From: Prevotellaceae bacterium
GTDB taxonomy: Bacteria; Bacteroidota; Bacteroidia; Bacteroidales; Bacteroidaceae
Assembly: GCA_015256945.1 (NCBI GenBank)
Contig: JABZLB010000029.1
Location: forward strand, 1-39,970
Reading direction: 5' to 3'
Length of the DNA stretch: 39,970 nucleotides
Notes under the pieces: model-generated
Database searches by the model: none
Seen by the model: the letters and a program-made list of their open reading frames with translations, nothing else
What the model was told of the DNA's origin: nothing
In this document: positions 7,797 to 15,998 of the stretch, one piece after another
How the letters are laid out: every line of letters begins with the position of its first letter
Position numbering within the stretch: position 1 is the first letter of the stretch
Made by a program: the position numbers and the translations under genes

Positions 7797-9584
7797 TTAA
7801 AAGGCACGCGTTGTAGCACGCAGCCATTCGAGGTCGGCACCAACGAGATGGGGCGACAGCTTTTCGAAGACATACTGATGATAGTCGTTAAGCCAGCTAA
7901 TTTCTTCGGGAAGCAGCATGTCGCGCACTATAGGGGCCGTGTCAATGGGGCATAACGTCAATGGCTCCATTTGCAGAAAGCTGCCAAACGCCGTTGCAAG
8001 GTAAGGCTTTATAAGCAATGTATTCTCTATACGCACGCCGAATTTACCTTCCAAATACAGTCCCGGCTCGTCGGTAACAGTCATAAAAGGCAACAGCGGT
8101 GCAGGCTTATACTCCATTCTTATTTGGTGAGGCCCTTCATGAACATTAAGGAAAGAGCCAACCCCATGGCCGGTACCGTGCATATAATTAAGCCCTTTTC
8201 GCCACATAGCCTCACGTGCAAGCGCATCAATTTGCGTGCCACTGGCACCCGATGGAAACTTAGCCAGTTCCAATTGTATATGTCCTTTCAGTACCAATGT
8301 GTAGATTTCGCGCTGTTCCTGTGTCAGCGGTCCGAGCGCAATAGTGCGTGTAATATCGGTGGTTCCGTCCTGATATTGTGCCCCACTGTCAAGCAACAGA
8401 AAGCCGTGAGACTGTAAAGGCACATCGGTTTCAGGCGTAGCCTCATAGTGAACAATAGCACCATGGGCCTCATAACCCGCTATTGTATCAAAACTAATAT
8501 CGCGAAACAGCGGCTGTTCGGCACGTAAAGACGTCAGTTTTTCGGTTATGCTCATCTCCGTTTCGCGGCCCGTCCGAACAGCTTCAGGCAGCCATCGTAG
8601 AAACTTTACCATGGCAACGCCGTCACGTATCATCGCACGGCGGAAGCCTTCAACCTCAATTTCATTCTTAATAGCCTTCATAGCCGGAACAGGCGACGAT
8701 GTACGGATTACCTCTTGCACATGTACCTGATGGTAAAGCGTGTAGGAAGTTTCGTACGGATCAAGCAGAATGTTATACTCGTCATAGCGTCGAAGTGCCT
8801 CTTTTATGCTATTGTAAGGTGCCGTTTGTACGCCTTCGGCCGACAGATATGAGCACACATCGGGCGTAAGTTTGTTGTCATCGATGAACAAAGTCGTAGT
8901 ATTCTGACTAATTAACAGGTAGGAAACAAATACCGGATTGCAATGAACGTCGCTGCCCCGCAGGTTCAACGTCCAGGCAATATCGTCGAGAGCCGACACC
9001 AGCATGCCGTCGGCGTGTTGTAAACGCAGCGATTTCCTGATACGTAACAGCTTTGAAACGGTTGTTTCGCCGGCATATTCGAGAGGCTGTATTTCTATTT
9101 TTGTTTCAGGAACAGAGGGCCTTCCTTTCCAGATAATGGCCAGAGGGTCGAAATTGGTGCGCACAGTGATGCCACCCTGACGGCGTAAAGCATCTATGAG
9201 TGCCTCAACATCAGCTTCACAATTCACCATGCCGTCGATGCCAACCTGTGCTCCTTCTATATTGCCAAGCACGTAACCCAACCATTCAGCTATCGTAGGC
9301 GTACCCTCAACACGCTCACGCATCAGCTTAAATTCGGTACCGTCGAGCTGCTGTGCGGCCGCAAGGAAGTAGCGGCTATCGGTCCATAGAGCAGCCTCGT
9401 GCATGGTAACAACGGCCGTTCCTGCCGACCCCGTGAAGCCTGTAAGCCATTCACGCCCTTTCCAATGGTCGGGAACATACTCGCTATTATGCGGATCAGT
9501 GCTCGGAAAAACGAAAGCATCAAGATGCTCGCGCCTCATAATATCGCGCAAATTACTTAATCGTTGTGCTGTGTCTTCTTTCAT
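7797..9584 (-). CDS. Aminopeptidase P family protein (M24 Xaa-Pro aminopeptidase)
   Basis: A cytoplasmic metallopeptidase expected to remove N-terminal residues that precede proline. It has two creatinase-N-like domains, the first opening with FVFPSTDPHNSEY, then the pita-bread catalytic domain. Metal ligands are visible as Asp in LLLDSGAQYQDGTTDITRT (two Asp), His in GTGHGVG, Glu in TDEPGLY and Glu in GVRIENT. With the chosen start it is 595 residues, the usual size of the long bacterial/eukaryotic-like form. Start choice: the frame is open to 9638, but a promoter box at 9636-9643 excludes the longest version. ATGs at 9605, 9593 and 9584 remain; 9584 (MKEDTAQRL) matches where relatives begin. 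It is monocistronic, with its own terminator. Confidence 0.92.
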   Translation of the reverse strand: MKEDTAQRLSNLRDIMRREHLDAFVFPSTDPHNSEYVPDHWKGREWLTGFTGSAGTAVVTMHEAALWTDSRYFLAAAQQLDGTEFKLMRERVEGTPTIAEWLGYVLGNIEGAQVGIDGMVNCEADVEALIDALRRQGGITVRTNFDPLAIIWKGRPSVPETKIEIQPLEYAGETTVSKLLRIRKSLRLQHADGMLVSALDDIAWTLNLRGSDVHCNPVFVSYLLISQNTTTLFIDDNKLTPDVCSYLSAEGVQTAPYNSIKEALRRYDEYNILLDPYETSYTLYHQVHVQEVIRTSSPVPAMKAIKNEIEVEGFRRAMIRDGVAMVKFLRWLPEAVRTGRETEMSITEKLTSLRAEQPLFRDISFDTIAGYEAHGAIVHYEATPETDVPLQSHGFLLLDSGAQYQDGTTDITRTIALGPLTQEQREIYTLVLKGHIQLELAKFPSGASGTQIDALAREAMWRKGLNYMHGTGHGVGSFLNVHEGPHQIRMEYKPAPLLPFMTVTDEPGLYLEGKFGVRIENTLLIKPYLATAFGSFLQMEPLTLCPIDTAPIVRDMLLPEEISWLNDYHQYVFEKLSPHLVGADLEWLRATTRAF

Positions 9585-9635
9585 ATCAATCATATTTACT
9601 TTCATATAGAAATTTAAATTGCTAAACCGACTTAG

Positions 9636-9667
9636 CAAAGATACACGTTTTAAGAATATACAACAAA
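9636..9667 (-). promoter_or_regulatory. Promoter of the aminopeptidase P gene
   Basis: On the minus strand TTTG (9664-9667) and TATCTTTG (9636-9643) are separated by 20 bases, a full match to the Bacteroidetes -33/-7 promoter. Transcription should begin near 9629, leaving a leader of about 25-45 bases. Confidence 0.75.
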
Positions 9668-9707
9668 TTAAATTGGGCGTAAATAAACCTATATATTCTT
9701 TTTTTGT

Positions 9708-9715
9708 TAACTTTG
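9708..9715 (+). promoter_or_regulatory. Candidate -7 promoter box of mdh
   Basis: TAACTTTG matches TAnnTTTG and lies 88 bases before the mdh start. No TTTG sits at the right -33 distance, so only the -7 element supports the call. It is divergent from the aminopeptidase promoter at 9636-9667. Confidence 0.5.
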
Positions 9716-9803
9716 CAATGCTGAAGGTTACAAGCGCTATTACGCTATACCGACAGTATATTTTAAACGAAATTCATACATTTCTTAAACATATTACGTA
9801 GCT

Positions 9804-10838
9804 ATGAAGTATTTAACAAACGAAAAACTGCTTATCGTCGGTGCTGGCGGTATGATTGGTTCTAACATGGTACAGACTGCCCTTTCGCTCGGTCTTACCC
9901 CTAACATCTGCCTGTATGACATCTTCGAACCAGGTGTACACGGCGTGTTCGATGAAATGGAGCAGTGTGCTTTCCCCGGTGCAAACCTTTCTTATTATGC
10001 ACCAGCTGTTGAGGATATGAACAATCCTGAGAAAGTTGCTGAGGCTGCGAAGAAAGCCTTCACTGGCGCAAAGTATATTATTTCTTCAGGTGGAGCACCA
10101 CGTAAAGACGGTATGACCCGTGAGGATCTGCTGAAAGGTAACTGCAAGATTGCTGCCGACTTTGGTGAAAACATCAAGAAATACTGCCCCGATGTAAAGC
10201 ATGTTGTTGTTATTTTCAACCCTGCTGACGTTACAGCACTTACAGCTCTTATCCACTCAGGCCTGAAACCCAACCAGCTTACTTCTCTTGCTGCATTGGA
10301 TTCGACCCGTTTACAGCAGGCTCTTGCACACGAATTTGGTGTACAGCAGGATAAGGTTACCGGTGCTCATACCTTTGGTGGTCACGGCGAACAGATGGCA
10401 GTATTTGCTTCTCAGGTAAAAATTGACGGTAAACCCCTCTCAGAAATGGGTCTGTCGCCAGAACGCTGGGCTGAGATTAAGCAGATAACCACACAGGGTG
10501 GCTCACGTATTATCAAGCTCCGCGGCCGCAGTTCGTTCCAAAGTCCTGCCTATAACGCAGTGAAAATGATTGAGGCAGCTATGGGCGGTGAGAAGTTTAC
10601 GTTACCCGCTGGTTGCTATGCCAATCTGCCCGGACTGGGTATTAAGGACGTGATGATGGCACTTCCTACAACCATTGACGCTACTGGTGTTCACTATACA
10701 GAGCCTACTGGTACAAAGGAAGAGATGGAAGACCTGCAGAAGTCGTACAAGCACCTCTGCGATATGCGTCAGGAAGTTATCAACTTAGGCATTGTACCTC
10801 CAGTTGATAAGTGGAAAGAAGACAATGCTAACCTCTAA
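9804..10838 (+). CDS. mdh: Malate dehydrogenase
   Basis: A 344-residue NAD-dependent enzyme that interconverts malate and oxaloacetate in the cytoplasm, part of the reductive branch that makes succinate in anaerobic Bacteroidales. The Rossmann motif GAGGMIGSNM is at residues 13-22, followed by an acidic residue at the end of the second strand (LYDIFEPG) that favours NAD. Substrate and catalytic regions are visible at SSGGAPRKDGMTR, NPADVTAL and GAHTFGGHGEQM, where the His is the proton relay. Length and motifs fit the Bacteroides-type enzyme. Codon use is notably regular, as expected for a highly expressed gene. It is monocistronic, with a promoter box at 9708 and a terminator at 10869. Confidence 0.95.
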   Translation: MKYLTNEKLLIVGAGGMIGSNMVQTALSLGLTPNICLYDIFEPGVHGVFDEMEQCAFPGANLSYYAPAVEDMNNPEKVAEAAKKAFTGAKYIISSGGAPRKDGMTREDLLKGNCKIAADFGENIKKYCPDVKHVVVIFNPADVTALTALIHSGLKPNQLTSLAALDSTRLQQALAHEFGVQQDKVTGAHTFGGHGEQMAVFASQVKIDGKPLSEMGLSPERWAEIKQITTQGGSRIIKLRGRSSFQSPAYNAVKMIEAAMGGEKFTLPAGCYANLPGLGIKDVMMALPTTIDATGVHYTEPTGTKEEMEDLQKSYKHLCDMRQEVINLGIVPPVDKWKEDNANL

Positions 10839-10868
10839 AAAGGTTAACGCCTACAAACTATAAAATAC

Positions 10869-10908
10869 AGTCCGGAGCCTGTACAGGCCCCGGACTTATT
10901 TTTTTATT
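10869..10908 (+). terminator. Intrinsic terminator of mdh
   Basis: A stem of 7 pairs, one A/C mismatch and 4 pairs (10869-10880 with 10885-10896) around a GTAC loop, followed by a T-rich stretch to 10908. It lies 30 bases after the mdh stop. Confidence 0.9.
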
Positions 10909-11018
10909 TCAGCATACCTCTATTATAAGGTAACCTCACTGAGGCTGAAAGGAGAAGCAATTTGGCATAGAGTTTGTAGTTTGTACAATATTATTAGTTT
11001 TCATCATAAATTGTTTTT

Positions 11019-11864
11019 ATGGATACAATACACGATTTGACGTTTGGTGGAGAACGTCCTCTCTTTGGCGCACACGACGTAAGACTTGAGAATATAACCA
11101 TTACCGACGGTGAGTCGGGTATAAAATGTTGCCACAATATAGAGTGTTACGACAGTAAATTCTATGGAAAGTATCCATGGTGGCATGTTGACCACAGTAT
11201 AATTACAAGCTGTTATTTCGCCGAAGGCAGCCGTTCGGCCATATGGTACAGCAACGATATGGTGATGAAAGACTGTATTATTGACGGTCCTAAATTCTTT
11301 AGAGAGATGAAGAATCTGGAACTCAAAAACGTGAAAATAAACGATGCCGACGAAACTTTCTGGCGCGTTGACGGGCTGAAACTGAAGAACGTTGAACTAC
11401 ATGAGGGTACATATCCTTTTATGTTCTCTAACAATATTTACGTTGACAAACTGGTATCTGATGCCAAATATGTTTTTCAGTATTGTAAGAATGTAGAGAT
11501 TCATCATGCAAAAATTGTTACTAAGGATGCCTTCTGGGAGTGTGAGAATGTTACAATATATGATTCAGAGCTCGACGGAGAGTTTCTGGCCTGGCACTCT
11601 AAGGACATAAAACTTGTACGTTGCCATATTGCAGGCGAGCAGCCTATTTGCTACGCTGACAACATTATACTCGAAGATTGTACCTTTGACAAGGCTTGCG
11701 ACCGAGCCTTTGAAGACTGCACAAACATCAATGCCAACATAAAGGGGGCTATTACCAATATTAAAAACCCCATCTCAGGACAGATTATTGCTGACGAAAT
11801 AGGTTCTGTTACCTATAATGAGTATGCAAAGGGGCACGATTGTAAAATTATGAAACGCGAGTAA
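11019..11864 (+). CDS. DUF3737 family right-handed beta-helix protein
   Basis: A 281-residue cytoplasmic protein without signal peptide or membrane helix. It is built of short repeats of about 18-22 residues with alternating hydrophobic and Asn/Asp/Cys positions (LKNVKINDADETFWRVDG, VTIYDSELDGEFLAWHS), the signature of a parallel beta-helix. The opening LTFGGERPLFG is characteristic of DUF3737. Its biochemical role is unknown. It ends 6 bases before the PLP-enzyme gene, so the two form an operon. That pairing recurs in other Bacteroidetes and Firmicutes as I recall it, suggesting a linked role in thiol or amino-acid metabolism. I see no transfer signs. Confidence 0.85.
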   Translation: MDTIHDLTFGGERPLFGAHDVRLENITITDGESGIKCCHNIECYDSKFYGKYPWWHVDHSIITSCYFAEGSRSAIWYSNDMVMKDCIIDGPKFFREMKNLELKNVKINDADETFWRVDGLKLKNVELHEGTYPFMFSNNIYVDKLVSDAKYVFQYCKNVEIHHAKIVTKDAFWECENVTIYDSELDGEFLAWHSKDIKLVRCHIAGEQPICYADNIILEDCTFDKACDRAFEDCTNINANIKGAITNIKNPISGQIIADEIGSVTYNEYAKGHDCKIMKRE

Positions 11865-11870
11865 GAGGAC

Positions 11871-13031
11871 ATGAGCATATTCGACAAACAGGTAAACCGC
11901 CGTGGGTCGGGGTCGTATAAGTGGGATGAAATAAGAGAAGACGGTGTTATTCCATTGTGGGTTGCCGACATGGACTTTGAAGCATCGCCCGCCATCAAAA
12001 AGGCTCTTACACGGCGGGTAGAACACGGTGTGTTTGGCTATACAGAGGTTGACGAAGAATATTATGATGCCATTATATCATGGCAACGACGCCGTCACCA
12101 GTGGGAAATTGAACGTAACTGGATTTTATACACCAGTGGTGTAGTTCCTGCGGTTAGTTGTTGTATAAAAGCCCTGACGTTACCTGGCGACAAGGTGGTT
12201 GTAATGACACCAGTTTATAACTGTTTTTTCTCGTCAATACGTAACCAGGGATGCGAAATAGCCGAAAGCAAGCTGATTAGAAAAGGCGATTCTTACATCA
12301 TCGACTGGGACGATTTTGAACGTCAATGCCGTGATGAACGTACGACCGTATTTTTGCTTTGTAACCCTCATAATCCCGTAGGGCGTGTGTGGACACGTGA
12401 CGAACTGGAACGGATGGGAGAAATATGCCGGCGTCATAATGTCAGGGTTATATCTGATGAAATACATTGTGAGCTGACGATGCCTGGCTATTCGTTTATT
12501 CCTTTTGCTGCCGTTAACGAAGAAAACTTGAGAAACTCGGTTACCCTTAATGCACCATCAAAGGCTTTCAATACAGCAGGACTGCAGAATGCTTATTTGA
12601 TTTGCAGTGACAATGTGATGCGACACAGAATTAATCGCGTGATAAATATATACGAAGTATGTGATGTAAATCCATTCGGTGTAGAAGGATTGAAAGCTGC
12701 CTATAACGATAGTGAAGACTGGTTAGACGAGTTAAGAGGTTACATACAGGAAAATTATAACCTGCTAAAGGAAACCTTTGCAAAAGAATTACCGCAAGTT
12801 GATGTAATAAAATTGGAAGCAACCTATTTGGTCTGGGTTGACATCAGAAATACAGGACTTACAAGTGACCAGGCAACAACAAAGCTTTTACACAAAGGAA
12901 AGGTTTTTGTTAGTAGCGGAACGCTATACGGAAAGGAGGCAGGAGAAGGCTTTTTACGTATTAATCTGGCCTGTTCCAGGGCTACTTTAAAAGAAGGTAT
13001 ACAACGCATAACTGGCGTTTTGAAAGGATAA
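11871..13031 (+). CDS. MalY/PatB-type PLP-dependent C-S lyase/aminotransferase
   Basis: A 386-residue fold-type I PLP enzyme. The opening RGSGSYKWDE and VIPLWVADMDFE are typical of the MalY/PatB cystathionine beta-lyase group. The PLP-binding Asp/Tyr region reads CNPHNPVGRVW and VISDEIHCEL, and the Schiff-base Lys is in NAPSKAFNTAGLQ. The C-terminal Arg that holds the substrate carboxylate is in FLRINLACSR. Expected reaction: cleavage of cystathionine or cysteine-like C-S bonds to a thiol, pyruvate and ammonia; exact substrate unknown. It is translated just after the DUF3737 gene and ends 5 bases before a strong bidirectional terminator. Confidence 0.9.
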   Translation: MSIFDKQVNRRGSGSYKWDEIREDGVIPLWVADMDFEASPAIKKALTRRVEHGVFGYTEVDEEYYDAIISWQRRRHQWEIERNWILYTSGVVPAVSCCIKALTLPGDKVVVMTPVYNCFFSSIRNQGCEIAESKLIRKGDSYIIDWDDFERQCRDERTTVFLLCNPHNPVGRVWTRDELERMGEICRRHNVRVISDEIHCELTMPGYSFIPFAAVNEENLRNSVTLNAPSKAFNTAGLQNAYLICSDNVMRHRINRVINIYEVCDVNPFGVEGLKAAYNDSEDWLDELRGYIQENYNLLKETFAKELPQVDVIKLEATYLVWVDIRNTGLTSDQATTKLLHKGKVFVSSGTLYGKEAGEGFLRINLACSRATLKEGIQRITGVLKG

Positions 13032-13036
13032 AAAAT

Positions 13037-13075
13037 AAAAGTCCCCTGAAAACATCATGCTTTCAGGGGACTTTT
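13037..13075. terminator. Bidirectional terminator between the PLP enzyme gene and waaA
   Basis: A perfect 15-bp stem (13037-13051 with 13061-13075), A-rich on one side and T-rich on the other, with a 9-base loop. T-runs follow on both strands, and it lies between convergent stops at 13031 and 13085. Confidence 0.92.
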
Positions 13076-13084
13076 TTCGGTATA

Positions 13085-14341
13085 TTATAAACCTATTTCT
13101 TTCAAAATTTTATCCGTTGCACCTGATAAACTGTCAACAAACTGACCTGCCTTCCGGCCTGATTCAGCCAGTAAATGATTGTCTTGCTGGAAACGTGACA
13201 TCACTTTTTCAAAACTTTCGCTGTCGGTTATTTCAAATCCCCCGGCTGCTTTCAGCAAGCCTTGTGCCTCTCTAAAATGTTTATTGTTAGGACCAAAGAT
13301 AACAGGGATACTCCATACTGCGGCTTCGAGTACGTTGTGAATGCCTGCACCAAATCCTCCTCCCACATAGGCGACATCGGCATAATGGTATATACTTGAC
13401 AGCAAACCAAAACAATCAATTATCATGCACTCTGCATTACGGGCATCATTCTCGTTTGCCTGTGTATAGCACACAACCTTACGGTTGAGCTTCTGCATGA
13501 TTTGTTCTAAATGGTCTTTGCTGATAACATGTGGCGCTATAATCAGTTTCCACTGAGGATGACGATTAAAATAGTCGATAAATATATCTTCATCGGGTGC
13601 CCATGACGAGCCTGCCACGAAAACCTTAGGTTGTTCTCTTAATACCTCACTGTCAGCAGAAACGCTATTCCCTTCTATAAAGGCTTCGATTAAAGGAAGC
13701 TTTTTTGATTCTTTTTTAATCTCTAAAACACGGTCAAAGCGGGTATCTCCTACCACGCTGACATTGTTAAGTTCTAATCTGCCCAAAAGATTACGGCTCT
13801 CTTCGTTTTGTACAAAGAAACGGCTTATGCAATGAAGGACGCGCCCATATTGTTTACCATACCATTTAAAAAATACCTGATCAGGGCGGAAGATGCTTGA
13901 AACACTATACACGGGCACGTTACGGCTCTTTAAAATATGCAGGTAATTGTACCAGAATTCATACTTAATAAAGAACACCATCGACGGATGAATAATATCC
14001 AGAAAACGTTGTGCATTGCACTTTGTGTCGAGAGGAAGATAACAACAGATGTCAGCACCAGGATAATTCTTTCGTACTTCATAGCCGGAAGGAGAGAAAA
14101 AGGTCAGCAATATCTTGTATTCGGGATGACTTTCACGAATACGCTCCATCAAAGGACGGCCTTGTTCAAACTCTCCTAAAGAAGCAGCATGAAACCAAAT
14201 ATATTTTGTTCCAGGCTCAACTTTCTCACGAAGAACATGGAAGGCGTCGTGTTCACCCTTCCACATTTTATTAACCTTTTCGCTAAAATGGGATGCAACC
14301 CATACACCAAAAGAATAAAGGCATATTGAAATATTGTACAT
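13085..14341 (-). CDS. waaA: 3-deoxy-D-manno-octulosonic acid (Kdo) transferase
   Basis: A 418-residue GT30 glycosyltransferase that adds Kdo to lipid A precursor at the cytoplasmic face of the inner membrane. A short N-terminal hydrophobic stretch (about 3-19) anchors it. The family motif WFHAASLGEFEQGRPL carries the catalytic-base Glu of the SxGE motif. The C-terminal half has the nucleotide-binding Rossmann part, with VAGSSWAPDEDIFIDY and YVGGGFGAGIHNVLEAAVW, the glycine-rich donor-binding loop. It follows gltX by 41 bases on the same strand and is probably transcribed with it. It marks a Gram-negative envelope with Kdo-containing lipid A. Confidence 0.93.
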   Translation of the reverse strand: MYNISICLYSFGVWVASHFSEKVNKMWKGEHDAFHVLREKVEPGTKYIWFHAASLGEFEQGRPLMERIRESHPEYKILLTFFSPSGYEVRKNYPGADICCYLPLDTKCNAQRFLDIIHPSMVFFIKYEFWYNYLHILKSRNVPVYSVSSIFRPDQVFFKWYGKQYGRVLHCISRFFVQNEESRNLLGRLELNNVSVVGDTRFDRVLEIKKESKKLPLIEAFIEGNSVSADSEVLREQPKVFVAGSSWAPDEDIFIDYFNRHPQWKLIIAPHVISKDHLEQIMQKLNRKVVCYTQANENDARNAECMIIDCFGLLSSIYHYADVAYVGGGFGAGIHNVLEAAVWSIPVIFGPNNKHFREAQGLLKAAGGFEITDSESFEKVMSRFQQDNHLLAESGRKAGQFVDSLSGATDKILKEIGL

Positions 14342-14382
14342 GAACTTATCGTCTTCGCGAAATTCAGAGATAATTACAATTT

Positions 14383-15903
14383 TTACTGTCCTAATACCTG
14401 TATGGCTTTCTTCAGACGACGGATGGTTTCATCCTTACCTAAGAATGCAGAAATATCGAACATACCCGGTCCTTTACCAATTCCAACGAGGGCAAGACGA
14501 AACGCATTCATCACATCGCCCATCTTGTAACCCTTGTCCAGAATCCATTTTTCAACAACAGGCTCCTGCCCTTCTATCGAAAAATCATCAATATTCTGCA
14601 ATACTTCACAAAGCTCTGTCATTTGCTGTGTAGAATATTCTTTCCAACGCTTCTTCACAGTCTTCGCATCATACTCGGTAGGCGCAATGAAAAAGAACGA
14701 ACATAACGGCCAGAGTTCCTTGACAAAGTTTACACGATCCTTCATCATTCTGACAACTTCGTAAACACGTTCAAAGCTTTCTTCCACACCATTATTTGCT
14801 ACAATTGGAGCAAAAAGGAGGGCAATTTCTTCATCGCTCTTGCGTAAGATATACTCATGATTGAACCAAATACCTTTCTGATAATCAAATTTTGCCCCAC
14901 TCTTCGAGCATTTGGTAATATCAAAAGCCTTTACAAGTTCGTCCAAACTGAAAATTTCCTGTTCTGTTCCCGGATTCCAGCCCAACAAAGCAAGGAAGTT
15001 TACTACTGCCTCGGGGAAATAACCACTCTCACGATAGCCACTCGAGACCTCGCCAGTCTTAGGATCATGCCACTCCAATGGGAACACAGGGAAACCTAAA
15101 CGGTCGCCATCTCGTTTCGACAGTTTTCCCTTACCTTCGGGCTTTAACAGAAGCGGAAGATGGGCAAAACGAGGCATTGTATCTTCCCAACCGAAAGCTT
15201 TGTAAAGCAAAACATGCAACGGGGCACTGGGAAGCCACTCTTCTCCACGAATCACATGGGTTATTTCCATCAGATGATCGTCAACAATATTGGCTAAATG
15301 ATAGGTAGGAAGTTCGTCTGCACTTTTGTAAAGAACCTTATCATCCAGAATATCACTCTTTATACATACGTCTCCACGAATCATGTCAACGACATGAATA
15401 TCCTGTCCCGGCTCAATTTTGAAACGTATAGTATACTGTTCTCCTTCGTCAATAAGCCTTTTAACTTCTTCCTCAGATAACGTAAGCGAGTTGCGCATTT
15501 GCAAGCGAGAGTGGGCATCATACTGAAAATTGGCTATCTCGTTACGCGCTTTTTCCAATTCTTCCGGCGTATCAAAGGCGTAATATGCCTTGCCTTCGTC
15601 TAAAAGCTGACGTACATATTTTTTATAAATTTCGCGACGCTCGCTCTGCCTGTACGGCCCGTGATTACCACCAAAACTTACGCCTTCGTCAAACTTTATT
15701 CCTAACCAACGGAACGAATCAAGAATATAATCTTCGGCTCCTGGAACAAAACGATTCGAATCAGTATCTTCAATACGGAAGACTAATTCGCCATTGTGCT
15801 GACGTGCAAACAAATAATTATAGAGAGCGGTGCGCACACCACCTATGTGTAAAGGTCCTGTTGGACTGGGTGCAAAGCGTACCCTTACTTTTCTTTCGGG
15901 CAT
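14383..15903 (-). CDS. gltX: Glutamyl-tRNA synthetase
   Basis: A 506-residue class I aminoacyl-tRNA synthetase that charges tRNA-Glu. The ATP-binding HIGH motif is in PSPTGPLHIGG (residues 12-22) and the KMSKS-type loop is KLSKRDG (260-266). The glutamate-binding region RIEDTDSNRF follows the first motif. The C-terminal anticodon-binding helical domain is complete. The length matches normal GltX. I see no sign of a GlnRS variant. It heads a probable two-gene transcript with waaA; a promoter-like box lies at 15923-15930. Confidence 0.96.
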   Translation of the reverse strand: MPERKVRVRFAPSPTGPLHIGGVRTALYNYLFARQHNGELVFRIEDTDSNRFVPGAEDYILDSFRWLGIKFDEGVSFGGNHGPYRQSERREIYKKYVRQLLDEGKAYYAFDTPEELEKARNEIANFQYDAHSRLQMRNSLTLSEEEVKRLIDEGEQYTIRFKIEPGQDIHVVDMIRGDVCIKSDILDDKVLYKSADELPTYHLANIVDDHLMEITHVIRGEEWLPSAPLHVLLYKAFGWEDTMPRFAHLPLLLKPEGKGKLSKRDGDRLGFPVFPLEWHDPKTGEVSSGYRESGYFPEAVVNFLALLGWNPGTEQEIFSLDELVKAFDITKCSKSGAKFDYQKGIWFNHEYILRKSDEEIALLFAPIVANNGVEESFERVYEVVRMMKDRVNFVKELWPLCSFFFIAPTEYDAKTVKKRWKEYSTQQMTELCEVLQNIDDFSIEGQEPVVEKWILDKGYKMGDVMNAFRLALVGIGKGPGMFDISAFLGKDETIRRLKKAIQVLGQ

Positions 15904-15922
15904 ACCTGATTTTATTTTTTTG

Positions 15923-15930
15923 CAAATTTA
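15923..15930 (-). promoter_or_regulatory. Candidate -7 promoter box of gltX-waaA
   Basis: TAAATTTG on the minus strand matches TAnnTTTG, 19 bases before the gltX ATG. No -33 TTTG is seen at 19-21 bases. It predicts a leader of about 12 bases. Confidence 0.5.
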
Positions 15931-15998
15931 ATATATTTATTTCGACTTTAGCTATATTTTTAGTATTTTCGCACTGTAAATAGCAAAGATAAATCTTC

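Noticed and set aside
9619..9801. 60-codon open frame upstream of mdh
   Set aside because: It covers both promoter boxes of mdh and the aminopeptidase gene and has no protein-like pattern; a chance frame.
10911..11018. Riboswitch upstream of the DUF3737 and PLP enzyme genes
   Set aside because: A leader before a sulfur-metabolism enzyme made a SAM riboswitch worth checking, but only a weak CCTC/GAGG hairpin is present and none of the SAM-I core sequence.
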